Of a DNA stretch of 59,139 bases, positions 53,101 to 59,139 are shown piece by piece. Numbering within the stretch: position 1 is the stretch's first letter; every line of letters begins with the position of its first letter. Made by a program: the position numbers and the translations under genes. The notes beneath the pieces are model-generated. The model was not told the origin of the DNA. It saw only the letters and a program-made list of their open reading frames with translations, and made no database searches. The stretch comes from an uncultured Prevotella sp. (GTDB lineage: Bacteria; Bacteroidota; Bacteroidia; Bacteroidales; Bacteroidaceae): positions 1 to 59,139 of the forward strand of contig CALUGP010000058.1 in assembly GCA_944320195.1 (NCBI GenBank), read 5' to 3'.

Positions 53101-53841
53101 GAACGCCTCCAGCGTCTGCCCCGTCAGCGTGCGTCCGCTGCGGTCGCTCACCGTGGCCGACACCATCAGGGGGAAGTGTCCGCCGGCCGCGAGTCTGCCT
53201 GCCACGCCCTCGCTTGAAGTGAAGTCCTTGTCGTCAAGCAGCCGTTCAAGGGCGTATATGGCGGCTTTCACGTTGAGCGCGTCGAAGCATGTCTCAAGCA
53301 TTATCACGTCGGCGCCGCCCAGGATCAGTCCGCGCATCTGTCCGTAGTACGCCTCGGCCATCTCGTCGAACGACACAGGGCGTTGCGCCGGGTCGTCGAT
53401 GCTCGGCGAGAGCGACAGCGACTTCGACGTAGGCCCCACGCTCCCGGCCACAAACACGCGCCGCCCCGTGCGGCTGAAGGCCTCATCGGCCGCCGCGCGC
53501 GCTATCCTCGCGCCCTCCAGGGCCATGCTGAAGGCCATGCCGCCGAGGCCGTATTCGGCCTGCGCCACGCTGTTCGCGCCGAATGTGTTGGTCTCTATTA
53601 TGTCCGCCCCGGCGGCTATGTATTCGTCGTGGATGCGGCGTATCACGTCGGGCCGTGTCAGGTTGAGGCACTCGTTGTCGCCCTTCAGCCCCCGGCCGCT
53701 GCCTGATGGCAGTCCGCGGCTGAAGTCCTCTTCGCCCAGGTTGAGGCGTTGCAGCATGGTGCCCATGGCTCCGTCGAGCACCAGGATGCGCCCCCCGGCC
53801 AGGGCTTCGTCGATGCCCGTGCGGCTTATGATGTCGTTCAT
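50122..53841 (-). CDS. metH: cobalamin-dependent methionine synthase
   Basis: A 1239-residue modular enzyme that methylates homocysteine. I chose the ATG at 53841 (MNDIISRTG) over an upstream TTG. Domains in order: homocysteine/zinc domain (GAMGTMLQRLNL; zinc cysteines in METCFDALN and GGCCGTTPEH), pterin-binding domain (NVGERTNVAGSRKFARLI), cobalamin-binding domain with DVHDIGKN (His about 791 as cobalt ligand), and AdoMet-activation domain (near 920-1239, with RMAAPEGFGPMEISIGDVMP). The protein is complete and needs vitamin B12. A minus-strand TACCTTTG -7 element at 53878-53871 lies about 30 bp upstream. I saw no B12 riboswitch in the 330-bp gap upstream. Confidence 0.96.
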   Translation of the reverse strand: MNDIISRTGIDEALAGGRILVLDGAMGTMLQRLNLGEEDFSRGLPSGSGRGLKGDNECLNLTRPDVIRRIHDEYIAAGADIIETNTFGANSVAQAEYGLGGMAFSMALEGARIARAAADEAFSRTGRRVFVAGSVGPTSKSLSLSPSIDDPAQRPVSFDEMAEAYYGQMRGLILGGADVIMLETCFDALNVKAAIYALERLLDDKDFTSSEGVAGRLAAGGHFPLMVSATVSDRSGRTLTGQTLEAFYTSVSHYPLTAFGLNCSLGADEMYPMLKEVASFARCPVSCHPNAGLPDGLGNYAETPAETAQAMRRMAADGLLNIAGGCCGTTPEHIRAIAETVKPLAARPLPTARAEGYGLAPLDVSGLETAHIDLKTRNFTNVGERTNVAGSRKFARLIAAGDYAEGLRIAAGQIEGGAEIIDINMDDAMLDSPKEMQTFVRHISGDPAVARAALMIDSSHWDTILAGLKNAQGKSIVNSISLKEGEAAFLAKAREISRLGAAMVVMAFDEKGQATTYERKTEICSRAYHLLTRQAGIQPHDIIFDVNVLAIGTGIEEHARYAVDFIKAVSWIKENLPGALTSGGVSNLSFAFRGNNTVREAMHSAFLYHAIRAGLDMAIVNPAMLQIYDDIEPTLLRCVEDVIFDTDEGATERLIAKAAEIAGAKAQAAEDRTGGETPSPTAPATPEERLAEDLVKGKTDTLAEDLAACMATQGNAVSIIEGPLMDGMKRVGSLFGDGRMFLPQVVKSAKVMKQAVDILQPYMADAPGGTPEGHPAARPKVVIATVKGDVHDIGKNITAIVLGCNGFEVADLGVMVDKEKILDAAQDRHADIVAASGLITPSLFQMEELCREMAARGMSKPLFIGGATTSALHTAVKLAPLYGHVFYGADASATAVMAKRCMADRASFEAEEHEAQDRLRSIYLKENAKAKAGGGARTEGGAVEAAAKHVFGPDSYLRMAAPEGFGPMEISIGDVMPYFDWRMFYTSWGVKAGTADTGSKEMAALRKEAEALISRLEESHGCRIMACTAWRDACSEGDDILFYDGKGEWKTLPTMRQERPMRLDDGREARLALCDFAAPKDYGFTSPVGFFAISVDKTHGGQTQAAAPTADYDGLMEHAVMNTLAEAASAWIDEKARKDLRLSGEWRLTKPAAGYASCPDHTLKRDILALLPGSEKLGITLTESCAMKPEAAICGLMFIHQHAAYPDIRRVSPQTIDDYAARRGMSGDEARHFLGHLEE

Positions 53842-53935
53842 TGGCAAGTCGTTTTGGTTTTAGTTATATGCAAAGGTAGCACAAAAAGCGTTAAATGCTA
53901 AGGAAATGACAGAAAAACATGCCATGTGCCTGAAC

Positions 53936-54050
53936 AAAAGGCTGCATGCCCTTTTGCAAAAGACGGCAAAACGCACTGCAAAAGACGGCCTTTCAGCGTG
54001 CAAAAGACGGCCAATCGCAACGCGTTTTGCCGTCTTTCGCATCGCCCCCG
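53936..54050. repeat. R-family cluster (R13) in the divergent gap
   Basis: Words AAAAGACGGCAAAACGC, CAAAAGACGGCCTTTC, CAAAAGACGGCCAATCGC and TTTTGCCGTCTTTCGC lie between divergent metH and the ECF sigma gene. The last word pairs with the first, so the whole cluster can form one hairpin. The rest of the gap (54050-54185) shows nothing further. Confidence 0.7.
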
Positions 54051-54243
54051 GTCACGGATGATTCCAGGAGGGTGTTCCTTGCGGTGACATATTCGTTCAA
54101 CATGACGAAGAACAAATACCGGGGCAAAGGCGCCGGGCAGGCTGAGAAAAACCGTCTTTAAAGCCGTTGTTTGGCCGATAATGCCTAACTTTGCAGGCGA
54201 AAACAGCCGTTCCGGCCGCGGACGGAGCCGTAAAGAAGGAAGA

Positions 54244-54753
54244 ATGACACCATACAACGACGACAAAGAGCAGTTCAGGCAGATGTTCACGAGGCATTAC
54301 GCCCGCCTGGTGCGCTACGCCGTGCAGATGACGGGCGACACCGACGAGGGCCGCGACATAGTGGCCGACGTGATGGAGCGTGCCTGGCGCGACTTCAGGC
54401 GCATCGACCCTGACAACCGCGGGGCGTGGCTCTACCGCTGCACGGCCAACGCCTGCCTGAACAGGCTGAAGCATATGGGAGTGGAACGCATGCGCATGGC
54501 CGAGGCTGCGGCCGTCACCGCCGTGACCGACGACGGCGCGTACCTGGAGCACGAACGCCTGCTGAGGCGCGTCGAGGCCGTGGCCGACGCCTTGGAAGAA
54601 CCAGGGCGGAGCATCATACGCCTGTGTTACTACGAGCACAACACCCACCGGCAGGCCGCCGAGCGGCTGGGCATAAGCCCCGAGACGGTGAAGAAACACA
54701 TACGCAAGGCGCTGGGCCTGCTGAGAAAACACGTAAACGAGAAGGAGGACTGA
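54244..54753 (+). CDS. ECF-type RNA polymerase sigma factor (sigma-70 family)
   Basis: A 169-residue extracytoplasmic-function sigma factor. A TAACTTTG -7 element at 54186-54193 lies inside the longer frame, so I chose the ATG at 54244, which has an AAGGAAG ribosome site. Region 2 has FTRHYARLVRYAVQMTGDTD and RDIVADVMERAWRDF. Region 4 has a helix-turn-helix (HRQAAERLGISPETVKKHIR). The FecR gene starts 2 bp after its stop. No TonB receptor with an STN domain is adjacent, unlike usual Bacteroidota ECF/FecR loci. Confidence 0.92.
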   Translation: MTPYNDDKEQFRQMFTRHYARLVRYAVQMTGDTDEGRDIVADVMERAWRDFRRIDPDNRGAWLYRCTANACLNRLKHMGVERMRMAEAAAVTAVTDDGAYLEHERLLRRVEAVADALEEPGRSIIRLCYYEHNTHRQAAERLGISPETVKKHIRKALGLLRKHVNEKED

Positions 54754-54755
54754 CG

Positions 54756-55715
54756 ATGACCGATGACAACAGACACGACCTTGAAGGCCTTGACAGGGAC
54801 GACCTGAGGCTGCTGTACACGCTCGGCGAGGCGCTGGGCGACATGCCAAGCGACGAGGAGACGCGCCGCGCGCTGGCCGACTTTGAGGCCGCGCGCAGGG
54901 CCGAAAGCCGCCGTCGCCGCCGCGTGGCGGCCATATCGGGACTGGCTGCTGCGGCCGCCGTGGCCCTGCTGCTTGTCATGACGGCCCCGTGGACGGGGCT
55001 TGGCGGCGCGGCGGAAGGGCTCATGACATTCGCCGCGGCCGAACTTCCCGACAACGTGACGCGCTCGGCCGGGGGCGGAACGGTGACCGTGGCCACTCCG
55101 CCGGCAACCATACAGACCGTCGTCTTGCCCGACGGCTCGAAGGTGACGCTCGGCGCAGGCTCGAGCGTGGAGTATCCGCAGAGCTTCGACGGGAAAGAAT
55201 CCAGGCACGTGAGGCTTGCCGGCATGGCTCACTTCGAGGTGAGGCACGACCCCGGAAAGCCCTTTACCGTTGAGGCTGAGGGCGTTACAACGCGCGTGCT
55301 TGGCACCGTGTTCGATGTCAGCTCGTACAAGGGAGCCGCACGCTCTGTGACCCTTTACAGCGGGCGAGTGGCCGTTGACGACGGCCGCGGACGGCACAAG
55401 ACGGTGCTGGAGCCGGGCCAAAAGGCCACGTTCACCGGCCGCAGGGGCTTCAGCGTGGCGAGGACATCGCTGGCGTCGGCCGCAGGGTGGACACACGGAG
55501 AGTTCGTCTATGACAACGAACGGCTGGAAAACGTGATGACCGACATCGGCTCTTGGTACAACGTGAACATCGTGTTCAAGTCGGAAAAGACGCTCGCCAC
55601 GCGCGTGCATTTCAACATTCCGCGCACGCTGACACTGCAACAGGTGGTGCGCGCGCTCAACGACATGGGCATAGCCCGGTTCGACATAAGCGGCAACACG
55701 GTGACCGTGTCATAG
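54756..55715 (+). CDS. FecR-family anti-sigma factor
   Basis: A 319-residue inner-membrane protein that holds the adjacent sigma factor inactive until an outer-membrane signal arrives. The start is the ATG at 54756, preceded by GAAGGAGG. The cytoplasmic part (1-50) is acidic and then Arg-rich. One membrane helix covers about 51-72 (VAAISGLAAAAAVALLLVMT). The periplasmic FecR domain has VVLPDGSKVTLGAGSSVEYP and HFEVRHDPGKPFTVEAEGV. The C-terminal DUF4974-like domain (ENVMTDIGSWYNVNIVF, LTLQQVVRALNDM) resembles STN. The expected receptor gene is missing downstream, where an R cluster and a MITE-like element occupy its place. Confidence 0.92.
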   Translation: MTDDNRHDLEGLDRDDLRLLYTLGEALGDMPSDEETRRALADFEAARRAESRRRRRVAAISGLAAAAAVALLLVMTAPWTGLGGAAEGLMTFAAAELPDNVTRSAGGGTVTVATPPATIQTVVLPDGSKVTLGAGSSVEYPQSFDGKESRHVRLAGMAHFEVRHDPGKPFTVEAEGVTTRVLGTVFDVSSYKGAARSVTLYSGRVAVDDGRGRHKTVLEPGQKATFTGRRGFSVARTSLASAAGWTHGEFVYDNERLENVMTDIGSWYNVNIVFKSEKTLATRVHFNIPRTLTLQQVVRALNDMGIARFDISGNTVTVS

Positions 55716-55779
55716 CCCACGGCACGCCCTTGCCGGGCGGACAGCTGCAGGCGGCGCAACAGCCTGGCATCCAGAGCGT

Positions 55780-55867
55780 TGCAAAAGGCCTTCAATCACC
55801 TTGCAAAAGGCCGCAAACAGCAACCCGAAAGGCCGTCTTTCGCATCGCGATTGACGGCCTTTCGGGT
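55780..55867. repeat. R-family cluster (R14) interrupted by MITE copy D
   Basis: Words GCAAAAGGCCTTCAATC, GCAAAAGGCCGCAAACAGC, CGAAAGGCCGTCTTTCGC and GATTGACGGCCTTTCGGG. The last word meets the left end of the 294-bp element, and a CCCTTTTGC remnant is found on the other side. Confidence 0.7.
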
Positions 55868-56161
55868 TCATCCGCAGTTCAGGTGTACAGTATTACTGTA
55901 CCTTCTTTTGTCTTTGTGATAGCATTTTATGTACGCCTCCTACATTAATCCAGGCAGTCGGTAACCGTCATGCCGCACTCCGATGCGGCATCCAGAAAAC
56001 ACCCGATACGCCAAACGAAACAGGCTGCATACACTGGATGCCGCATCGGAGTGCGGCATGACAGTTACCGACCGCCTGGCTTGTGGCAGGATGTACACAT
56101 GAAATGCTATGGCAAAAGCAAAAGGCAATGCTGTTATCGCATACACCAGAACTGCGGATGA
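55868..56161 (-). mobile_element. 294-bp palindromic MITE-like element, copy D
   Basis: Same orientation and nearly the same sequence as copy B. The flanks (GCCTTTCGG before, CCCTTTTGC after) resemble each other but are not an exact duplication. The element lies between the FecR gene and the SpmA/SpmB-like gene, 96 bp before the latter's -33 box. Confidence 0.85.
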
Positions 56162-56256
56162 ACCCCTTTTGCAAACCGGCATGTTGCCAGACCGTGTAAA
56201 GCGGGGCATTCCGAGTAACGGAAATGAAAATAAAAACTCGTTTCATTTACTTTTAT

Positions 56257-56287
56257 TTTGCATTACGTTCAAATTAGCTTATCTTTG
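56257..56287 (+). promoter_or_regulatory. promoter of the SpmA/SpmB-like gene
   Basis: TTTG (56257-56260) and TATCTTTG (56280-56287) are separated by 19 bp. The start codon is only 9 bp after the -7 element, so the message is leaderless or nearly so. Confidence 0.72.
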
Positions 56288-56295
56288 CAGCTTGT

Positions 56296-57525
56296 ATGGT
56301 ACTGAACTACATCTGGATAGCGTTTTTCCTCGTAGCGTTCGTGATAGGGCTGGCAAGGCTCTTGTTCATGGGCGACACCGAGGTGTTCCCCGCCATGATG
56401 AACTCCACGTTCAGCTCGGCCAAGACGGCCTTCGAGATATCGCTGGGGCTTACGGGCGTGCTGTCGCTCTGGCTCGGCGTGATGAAGATAGGCGAGAAGG
56501 GCGGAGTGGTGAACGCGCTGGCCAGGGTGCTCAGCCCGGTGTTCACCAAGCTGTTTCCCGACATACCAAAGGGCCACCCGGCCACCGGCTCCATCTTCAT
56601 GAACATCGCGGCCAACATGCTCGGCCTCGACAACGCCGCCACTCCGCTCGGCCTCAAGGCCATGGAGCAGCTGCAAGACCTTAACAAAAAGAAGGACACG
56701 GCCACCAACCCGATGATAATGTTCCTGGTGCTGAACACGTCCGGACTTACCATCATCCCCGTTTCCATCCTCGTCTACCGCGCGCAGATGGGCGCGGCGC
56801 AGCCTACAGACGTGTTCATACCAATACTGATAGCCACCTTCTTCTCGACCCTGGCCGGCGTGATAGTGACCAGCCTGTACCAGCGCATCAACCTCTTGAA
56901 CCGCACCATGCTGCTCACGCTCGGCGGAATGAGCCTCGCCGTGGCGGCGATAATATGGATCTTCGGCTCGATGGACAAGGAACGGATGAACCTGGCGAGC
57001 ACCACGGCGGCCAACATCATGCTGATGTGCGTAATCGTAGGTTTCATCGTGGCCGGCATGAGGAAGCGCGTCAACGTCTACGACGCCTTCATCGAGGGCG
57101 CGAAGGACGGCTTCACCACGGCCGTGCGCATCATTCCCTACCTGGTGGCGATACTCGTTGGAATCGGCGTTTTCCGCGCGTCGGGAGCCATGGACGCCAT
57201 AGTGGACGGCGTGAAATGGCTCGTGGAACTGTGCGGCGGCGACACCGAATTCGTCGGTGCGCTGCCCACCGCGCTGATGAAGCCCCTCTCGGGCAGCGGA
57301 GCGCGCGGCATGATGGTCGACGCGATGGCCACCTACGGCGCAGACTCGTTCGTCGGCCGTCTCAGCTGCATCTTCCAAGGCTCAACTGACACCACCTTTT
57401 ACATCCTCGCCGTCTACTTCGGCAGCGTCGGCGTGCGCTACACCCGCCACGCCGTTGCCTGTGGCCTGCTGGCCGATTTGGCCGGAGTAGTGGCGGCGAT
57501 AGCCGTATGCTACTTGTTTTTTTAA
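56296..57525 (+). CDS. fused SpmA/SpmB-like nucleoside-recognition membrane protein
   Basis: A 409-residue integral membrane protein in which two nucleoside-recognition (Gate) domains are fused, as usual in Bacteroidota. The first half has TGSIFMNIAANMLGLDNAATPLG, the SpmA hallmark, and the second half has YLVAILVGIGVFRASGAMD and GRLSCIFQGSTDTTFYILAVYFG, as in SpmB. Eight to ten membrane helices are likely. The role in non-sporulating bacteria is unknown, and nucleoside or small-molecule transport has been suggested. The start MVLNYIWIAFFL is the family N-terminus. The stop codon is followed at once by GTGAGAAG repeats. Confidence 0.9.
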   Translation: MVLNYIWIAFFLVAFVIGLARLLFMGDTEVFPAMMNSTFSSAKTAFEISLGLTGVLSLWLGVMKIGEKGGVVNALARVLSPVFTKLFPDIPKGHPATGSIFMNIAANMLGLDNAATPLGLKAMEQLQDLNKKKDTATNPMIMFLVLNTSGLTIIPVSILVYRAQMGAAQPTDVFIPILIATFFSTLAGVIVTSLYQRINLLNRTMLLTLGGMSLAVAAIIWIFGSMDKERMNLASTTAANIMLMCVIVGFIVAGMRKRVNVYDAFIEGAKDGFTTAVRIIPYLVAILVGIGVFRASGAMDAIVDGVKWLVELCGGDTEFVGALPTALMKPLSGSGARGMMVDAMATYGADSFVGRLSCIFQGSTDTTFYILAVYFGSVGVRYTRHAVACGLLADLAGVVAAIAVCYLFF

Positions 57526-57560
57526 AGTGAGAAGGTGAGAAAGTGAGAAGGTGAGAAAAG
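57526..57560. repeat. left GTGAGAAG array flanking the four-helix-bundle gene
   Basis: AGTGAGAAGG-type words occur four times directly after the SpmA/SpmB-like stop codon. The same words appear inverted at 57965-57997 on the other side of the four-helix-bundle gene. Confidence 0.8.
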
Positions 57561-57588
57561 TTCATTGAGCTTAAATAGTAATCCTCAT

Positions 57589-57945
57589 ATGATGTATCAG
57601 AAGAACACAATATCAAGGTTAAGCAAAAGTTTTGCCCTTAGGGTGATTAAACTATACAAATACCTGCTTGAAGAAAAGCATGAATACATCATGTCAAAGC
57701 AGGTTTACCGTTCGGGCACAAGCATCGGAGCGAACATCGCCGAAAGCCGCAACGCACAAAGCAAGGCGGACTTTATAAACAAGTTGAGCATAGCCTTGAA
57801 AGAAGCTGATGAGACAATGTATTGGTTGGAATTGCTGCATGAGTCGGAAAATATTGACAATAAGCAGTTTGAATCAATGTCAAACGATTTGAATATCATA
57901 ATTGGAACATTAATAAAAATAATAAAAAAACTTAGAAAAGGTTGA
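57589..57945 (+). CDS. four-helix-bundle protein (S23 / 23S rRNA intervening-sequence family)
   Basis: A 118-residue all-helical protein. It has the family core SFALRVIKLYKYLLEEKHEY, VYRSGTSIGANIAESRNAQS and FINKLSIALKEADETMYWLE, with a Lys-rich C-terminus. I chose the ATG at 57589 (the 57592 ATG is equally possible) over a TTG at 57565. Relatives are encoded in intervening sequences of 23S rRNA and as free genes; their function is unclear, though they form basic pentamers that may bind nucleic acid. The gene is markedly AT-richer than its neighbours and is bounded by inverted GTGAGAAG arrays. These features suggest a cassette inserted between the SpmA/SpmB-like and flippase genes. Confidence 0.88.
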   Translation: MMYQKNTISRLSKSFALRVIKLYKYLLEEKHEYIMSKQVYRSGTSIGANIAESRNAQSKADFINKLSIALKEADETMYWLELLHESENIDNKQFESMSNDLNIIIGTLIKIIKKLRKG

Positions 57946-57964
57946 GTTGGCAGACCGGGGGTGT

Positions 57965-57997
57965 TTCTCACCTTCTCACCTTCTCACCTTCTCACCT
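57965..57997. repeat. right CTTCTCAC array flanking the four-helix-bundle gene
   Basis: Four tandem TTCTCACC units end 6 bp before the flippase start codon. They are the reverse complement of the left array and must form the flippase leader if transcription comes from upstream. Confidence 0.8.
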
Positions 57998-58003
57998 AAA
58001 ACA

Positions 58004-59139
58004 ATGAGCAATCTAAAGGGTTTAGCAAAGGACACCGCAATCTACGGACTGAGCAGCATCGTGGGGCGTTTCCTCAATTATCTGCTCGTGCCGCTGTACA
58101 CCGCCGCGCTGTCTGCGGCCGGCGGCGGTTACGGCGTTATCACCAACGTTTACGCCTACACGGCGCTGCTGCTGGTCATTCTGACCTACGGCATGGAGAC
58201 CACTTTCTTCCGCTTCGCCAACAAGGAGGGCGAAGACCCGCGCCGGGTTTACTCCACCGCGCTCGTTTCCGTCGGCACAACGTCGCTTGTGTTCGTCGCG
58301 CTCGTGCTGACGTTCATTTCCCCCATTTCATCGGCGATGGGCTATGCGGAGCACCACTCGTACATTTGGGTGATGGCGATAACCGTGGCGTTGGACGCGT
58401 TCCAGTGCATTCCGTTCGCTTACCTGCGGTACAAGAAGAGGCCGGTGAAGTTCGCCGCGCTCAAGCTTGCAAACATAATGATGTCCATCGCGCTAAATCT
58501 GGTGTTCTTCCTCGTGCTCCCAAAGTGGCATGAAAGCACCGGCGGCGAGGGCCTCGTGGGGCGGATATACTCGCCGGAGGTGGGCGTAGGCTACGCCTTC
58601 TACATCAACCTGTTCTGCTCCGCCGCGCTGATGTTCCTTTTGTTGAAGGAACTTACGGGCTTCAAATACGTCCTTGACCGCGCCCTTCTGCGGCGTATGC
58701 TCTCGTACAGCTGGCCAATCCTGGTGCTCGGAATCGCCGGAATACTGAACCAGACGGCCGACAAGATTCTCTTTCCTTATATATATAAGGGTGCCGACGC
58801 GCACGCACAGCTGGGCATATACGGCGCGGCCAGCAAGATTGCGATGATCATGGCCATGATAACGCAGGCCTTCCGCTACGCCTACGAGCCGTTCGTCTTC
58901 GGTAAGGCGAAGGACAAGGACAACCGCGACACTTACGCCAAGGCGATGAAATACTTTGTCGTCTTCACGCTGTTGGCCTTCTTAGCCGTGATAGGATACA
59001 TGGACTTGCTGAAATACCTGATAGGCCCTGACTACTGGAGCGGCCTCCGCGTGGTGCCCATCGTCATGGCGGCGGAGATCATGATGGGCGTTTACTTCAA
59101 CCTGTCGTTCTGGTACAAGCTCATCGACAAGACCATCTG
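58004..59139 (+). CDS. polysaccharide flippase (Wzx/MATE-like), 3' end outside the window
   Basis: An open frame of 378 complete codons, starting MSNLKGLAKDTAIYGLSSIV and running off the window edge. Multiple hydrophobic helices (RFLNYLLVPLYTAAL, YTALLLVILTYGMETTFFRF, FKYVLDRALLRRMLSYSWPI) and the KDTAIYGLSSIVGRFLNYLL opening match the polysaccharide biosynthesis/flippase family that moves lipid-linked oligosaccharide across the inner membrane. Family members are usually 450-510 residues, so roughly 75-80 percent is present. The start codon follows the inverted CTTCTCAC array. A surface-polysaccharide cluster may continue beyond the window. Confidence 0.88.
   Translation, partial: MSNLKGLAKDTAIYGLSSIVGRFLNYLLVPLYTAALSAAGGGYGVITNVYAYTALLLVILTYGMETTFFRFANKEGEDPRRVYSTALVSVGTTSLVFVALVLTFISPISSAMGYAEHHSYIWVMAITVALDAFQCIPFAYLRYKKRPVKFAALKLANIMMSIALNLVFFLVLPKWHESTGGEGLVGRIYSPEVGVGYAFYINLFCSAALMFLLLKELTGFKYVLDRALLRRMLSYSWPILVLGIAGILNQTADKILFPYIYKGADAHAQLGIYGAASKIAMIMAMITQAFRYAYEPFVFGKAKDKDNRDTYAKAMKYFVVFTLLAFLAVIGYMDLLKYLIGPDYWSGLRVVPIVMAAEIMMGVYFNLSFWYKLIDKTI

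Noticed and set aside
50122-54180. B12 riboswitch upstream of metH
   Set aside because: The gap upstream holds an R cluster and no recognisable cobalamin-box sequence. The -7 element lies close to the start codon and leaves no room for an aptamer.
77-55867. Possible CRISPR arrays among the dispersed repeats
   Set aside because: The words are short, inverted and degenerate, with no regular unique spacers, and no cas genes are present.
57589-57945. Diversity-generating retroelement suggested by the four-helix-bundle (Avd-like) gene
   Set aside because: No reverse transcriptase or template/variable repeat pair is visible, so the S23-type free gene is the simpler reading.

Overview
The window looks like a chromosomal piece of a GC-rich member of the Bacteroidales (Bacteroidota). 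A Prevotellaceae-like or related gut lineage is my best guess. The evidence is a SusC/SusD pair, a DUF6377-type PUL regulator, FecR with a DUF4974-like tail, the fused SpmA/SpmB membrane protein, the form of YbeY and ParE, and promoters with the Bacteroidota TTTG-N19/20-TAnnTTTG pattern. I see no prophage, CRISPR array, integrase or complete transposon. Most genes are ordinary core or accessory genes. The unusual material is in the gaps between them.

Layout. 0.2-4.2 kb: an ACP5-like secreted phosphatase behind a TonB-dependent receptor (minus strand). 4.9-14.5 kb: housekeeping genes: acetyltransferase-like protein, parE, S41 protease, ybeY, coaD, ruvB, DEAD-box helicase. 15-20.7 kb: a tripartite RND efflux operon (lipoprotein adaptor, HME-type pump, TolC-like channel). 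21.8-33.6 kb: a small polysaccharide utilisation locus (SusC, SusD, two GH3 glycosidases, membrane-bound DUF6377 regulator), followed by a LOG-family gene. 34.3-37.9 kb: flavodiiron protein, PfkB sugar kinase, M16 peptidase. 38.4-44.3 kb: Zn/Cd-type P-type ATPase, Fur-family regulator, DUF3332 lipoprotein, desulfoferrodoxin, second S41 protease. 44.5 kb: tRNA-Asn. 45.2-48.8 kb: a repetitive collagen-like surface lipoprotein, split by two single-base frameshifts, and an OmpA-family partner. 49.2-53.8 kb: metF and metH. 54.2-55.7 kb: ECF sigma factor and FecR anti-sigma factor without a TonB receptor. 56.3-59.1 kb: SpmA/SpmB-like protein, an AT-rich four-helix-bundle gene, and the start of a polysaccharide flippase.

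Repeats. At least five dispersed families fill the gaps: (i) a 294-bp nearly full-length palindrome with terminal inverted repeats, four intact copies plus a 535-bp relative, some with 8-9 bp flanking direct repeats (MITE-like); (ii) the R family, clustered inverted words around AAAGRCGGC/GCCGYCTTT, 14 clusters; (iii) the T family, degenerate 9-bp words of the type TTNGGCYYA, often in gene leaders; (iv) the C family, CACCCACCCC plus a CTCCC/GGGAG hairpin, often in facing pairs; (v) S-type low-complexity inverted arms, including a perfect 62-bp stem. Several repeats supply start codons, stop codons or C-terminal tails of neighbouring genes.

Regulation. A 15-bp palindrome (TGCAACC-N-RGTTGCA) lies at exactly the same distance from the -7 element upstream of both metal exporters, the RND operon and the P-type ATPase. 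This suggests a shared metal-responsive regulon, perhaps tied to the Fur-family gene next to the ATPase. Coordinates of repeats and promoter elements were read by eye, and no database search was run.
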